NCBI GenBank assembly: GCA_964200075.2
Contig: CAXNAA020000504.1
Coordinates: forward strand, 1-20,661
Direction: 5' to 3'
DNA from: Sphacelaria rigidula
Lineage: Eukaryota; Phaeophyceae; Sphacelariales
Length of the DNA: 20,661 nucleotides
A program made the position numbers and the translations under genes. A model generated the notes under the pieces. That model was given only the letters and a program-made list of their open reading frames with translations. It ran no database searches and was not told the origin of the DNA. Each line of letters starts with the position of its first letter. Positions within the stretch are counted from its first letter, which is position 1. Positions 18,204-20,661 of this stretch are shown here, piece by piece.

Positions 18204-18430
18204 AGGCACGACTGAACGGCATATCCAAATTGGAATATTTCACCCGGTGCCGAGCGGAGTATACGTCTTGTATTCTGTCCGTTTTTTCTCATATATGTGT
18301 CGGGGTATTCACGTCTGTGTGGTGCAGGTCTGAAAACCCGCAGTGGAGAAGGCCGAGTTTGAGGCGACCTGAAGTTTCGGGCGTAGATCTCAGGTTGATT
18401 TTTTTGAACAAACAACAACAAAAACACCGT

Positions 18431-18460
18431 TAACCCTAACCCTAACCCCAACCCCGACCC
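18431..18460 (-). repeat. Free telomere-like tract
   Basis: Begins TAACCCTAACCCTAACCCC and degrades to CCCCAACCCCGACCC. Unlike the other tracts it has no MITE arms on either side, so it is an isolated interstitial telomere-like repeat or the relic of a lost element. Confidence 0.7.
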
Positions 18461-18506
18461 GAGGAGTACGAGACCCGTGGGCAACAGGCGTGCATGAGTT
18501 CCCCTA

Positions 18507-18721
18507 CACGGGTGGCCACTGGGGTGCCTGTAACCTCAAATTTTGACGTTAACCCTTAGACCGCGGTGGGCATAGTCCATTTGGATCACGCATACTTTCT
18601 TCAAGTGAAAATTGATGCCGATTCAGCAGGTGACCTACCCTCGCAGGCTAAGGGTTAAGGCGTTGTGCAACGGCTGTGACGTCCGAATTCCAGGTTACAG
18701 GCACACCAGTGGCCACCCGTG
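18507..18721. mobile_element. Tc1/mariner-type MITE, second copy, interrupted
   Basis: Arms CACGGGTGGCCACTGGGGTG and, as reverse complement of the right end, CACGGGTGGCCACTGGTGTG. It is bounded by TA at 18505-18506 and 18722-18723. Removing the nested 106-bp insertion leaves 109 bp, matching the 110-bp copy at 4592-4701, and the loop sequence GTTGTGCAACG corresponds to its loop. Confidence 0.86.
18553..18654. mobile_element. Nested piggyBac-like MITE (TTAA target)
   Basis: 102 bp flanked by TTAA (18549-18552 and 18655-18658), with inverted ends CCCTTAGACCGCGGTGGG and, reversed, CCCTTAGCCTGCGAGGG. TTAA targets with ends starting CCC are the hallmark of piggyBac-family elements. It sits in the loop-side part of the older TA-type MITE, at a place where the sister copy reads GACGTTAC. 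No coding capacity. Confidence 0.82.
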
Positions 18722-18723
18722 TA

Positions 18724-19454
18724 GGCAAAGTGTGCGTTGGTTGGCAGACCTCACATCGATGCCGCAGGCGCTCATTTCGACAAAAACACGTTGTGGACGA
18801 GCTGGGTCCACCGCTCACCTGTCCCACACCAGAGTTTACCCCCGTCGACATTGTTCCGGGAGAATCTTCCGGCAGTTCATGCGCACAGCTCCACGTAAAA
18901 ACGAAGGAGTGTGGTTGGATACAAAAAACGGAAGTTCGTAGTAGTGCACCGCAGCAAAGTACACCCAAGCCGAGGGTCCCCTACCGAGACTACTCTGACC
19001 AGCGAATGAACTACGGTGACGAATGGTGTTTCTGGTAACATTGCTTCCTCGTTTCTGACATGAAGGAAGGGTCACCCACGTGACGATTTCTCCACAGCAG
19101 CCAGCATTCTGAACAGAGCGCTGTTCGAGCAACAAATATGCACTTCGTGGTACCGGAAAACGGATAGGAACGGGGGTATCCGCCCACCCCCGATGGACAT
19201 CTATTGACTGCTCCTCGGTCCATCGGTGCCTAATTCCTTTTCCCTTTCAACCCCTCCCCTTCCCCAGGATGAGTTCGAAGATAGCAGTCCAGTGTACGCA
19301 CTATGCCGAAACATATCCACCAAGCCAAAATCGCTTCGTTCCTGGTCCACGGGGGAGAAGAGTGGAATCCCCCCCGTCGCGGGATTCTTTCTGATGATCT
19401 CAGCACATGCCGTATGCATTCTATCGTGTTGGTCCTATCCGGCAGGGGTCGCGC
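18724..19454. other. No gene recognised
   Basis: Frames on both strands are short and without domains. No further repeat was recognised. Confidence 0.4.
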
Positions 19455-19676
19455 TGTAATGCGTGAGCGGACCACGTGCCTTTCGGACCGCATCGGAGTT
19501 CCAACACCCCTATGGTTAGGGTTAGGGTTAGGGTTAGGGTTAGTGTTGGGATCAGGGTCAGGGACGCGGTGCGGTCCTTGAGGGGACTGGCCCGATCGGT
19601 CTTGAAAATCGTCCGTCACGGGGTGTTTTGAACTACGATGCGGTCCAAAAAGCACGCGGTCTGCTCACGCATCACA
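19455..19676 (+). mobile_element. Telomere-tract MITE, copy 6
   Basis: Ends TGTAATGCGTGAGCGGACC and CTGCTCACGCATCACA. It carries the longest intact tract of the family: five TTAGGG-type units in a row at about 19514-19545, then TTAGTG. The core is altered (GGTCCTTGAGGGGACTGG). Flanks GCGC and ACGC match at three of four bases. Confidence 0.84.
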
Positions 19677-20259
19677 ACGCGTCCTCGACTTCTCGTACAC
19701 AACAGCTGCTCATGGTCAGTCTACCACACAAGGTATAGTCTGGTACACTAGAAAATCGAGAGGCATGCACATTAGAACAGCGTACGCGCCAAATGGTCTT
19801 GAAGTAGCGACTCACCCTTCGAACGCCGGGGTAAGGCCGTCTGGGTCTCACCTTCATTTTTCTACTGGAAACAATGCTTACTCAACACGTGAAGGGCCTT
19901 CCCGGATGATGGAAGGATCAAGGCACATACATCGGTGTTGGGGTTTCAAAATCGACATAGCAACGGTGCTGGTCTGTGTGGCTACTCTGTTGAGAATCTG
20001 GACGAAGCTGTTTACGAATATATATTCACTGCGTTGGAATGAAGTCGTCGCAGCAAGACAAGCAAGCGCTAAAACTTATGGCGGTTCAACAAAATCACGA
20101 TCCACGTATCTTTTTCACCGAGTGCCTACTTCTTGGTAATCTATATATAGTCCACGCAAGGATCAGTCGAAAACAAATTTCGGGACACGTAGGCTGCCCC
20201 CCCCCCTCCCGGAGGACATTTTTTCGGAAATTGCCATGATTTTTTCGATTTTTGTTCTT
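19677..20259. other. No gene recognised
   Basis: No supported coding region. A C-run followed by TCCCGGAGGACATTTTTTCG at about 20200-20225 recalls the palindromic GGAG boxes at 14.5 kb but is single. Confidence 0.4.
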
Positions 20260-20570
20260 GTCAAGTTTGTCACAAGGAATTGACCACTGAACACTGTTTT
20301 GATTATTTCTGTTAATTTTGTTACAAGAAATTTATCACTGAACGTTGACAATGACCGAAAAGTCTGATGGGCTTTGTGGGGTTCGTATATCTGCTTCTGC
20401 TCCTTGCCCGTTCTGCCCGTTCCGTCCCGATGACCTCAGATGCCGAAGGGCGTTTTTTCGACAATCAAAATTATCCTGATTTATTTTTTCCCTGTTAACT
20501 TCGTTGCAAGAAATTGATCAATGAACATTGACAAAATCCGAAAGGTTTGGTGGACTTTGCGGGGTGTATG
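20260..20570. repeat. Diverged direct repeats, three units
   Basis: A unit of the type GTTAATTTTGTTACAAGAAA followed by TTGATCACTGAACATTGACA starts at 20260, 20311 and 20494. Units 2 and 3 extend similarity for about 75 bases (to GGGTTCGTAT and GGGTGTATG). The A/T-rich composition differs from the gene region; it may be the edge of a larger repeat continuing beyond the window. Confidence 0.65.
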
Positions 20571-20661
20571 TTTCACACTCTGGACAATGTGTGTGTTGTG
20601 TGTTGTCGTCCCATTTATTCTGGACACCAGTCTACACCTTTCGGTGTATGTGGGTGCATCA

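Noticed and set aside
17786-18484. Proline- or glycine-rich frames of up to 232 codons
   Set aside because: Produced by poly-G runs and the small N gap.
13343-19676. Chromosome end or telomere fusion
   Set aside because: All but one TTAGGG-like tracts sit inside MITE copies, in both orientations, with degenerate units; none is long.

Overview
The window reads as nuclear DNA of a eukaryote. It has no operon-like packing. Coding sequence sits in very short exons bounded by canonical GT-AG splice sites, with introns of 250-1150 bp, and the rest is non-coding and rich in small transposons. The exons strongly prefer G or C at third codon positions. Telomere-like TTAGGG tracts occur inside mobile elements. 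A stramenopile alga (brown-alga-like) would fit this gene structure, but that is a guess; the sequence does not fix the taxon.

Region 1 (about 1.2-10.7 kb, minus strand) is one unusual gene. I found 14 exons that each encode one six-cysteine module. I number them R0 (N-terminal side, 10.6 kb) to R13 (C-terminal side, 1.2 kb). The twelve internal exons R1-R12 are each exactly 105 bp. Each begins with two bases and ends with one base of a split Glu codon (phase 1-1), so each adds exactly 35 residues, with Cys at module positions 5, 11, 23, 27, 32 and 33 (C-x5-C-x11-C-x3-C-x4-C-C). The internal modules alternate strictly between two subtypes. F modules have Phe9 and Gln29; Y modules have Tyr9 and Lys29. 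The order is F-Y, [assembly gap], F-Y-F-Y-F-Y-F-Y-F-Y. Divergent tryptophan-containing cap modules sit at both ends, and the last exon carries a basic then acidic low-complexity tail. The visible product is about 536 residues. Its N-terminus, including any signal peptide, was not found, and I do not recognise the family. A 921-base run of N interrupts the gene between R2 and R3.

Intron comparison shows the left half of the gene grew by tandem duplication of F+Y exon pairs. Two duplicated introns then serve as filled and empty alleles of each other. They reveal two MITE insertions (4203-4469, TGGT target duplication; 4592-4701, TA target duplication) that came after the duplication.

Region 2 (about 10.7-20.7 kb) has no gene I can support. 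It holds six full copies of a roughly 200-bp inverted-repeat element with a telomere-like tract inside (a seventh, degraded copy is in the first intron of the gene), a second TA-type MITE interrupted by a piggyBac-like MITE, a tRNA-like sequence, an array of CTCTGGAG palindromes, a free telomere-like tract, long poly-G runs around a small gap, and a diverged direct repeat at the right edge.
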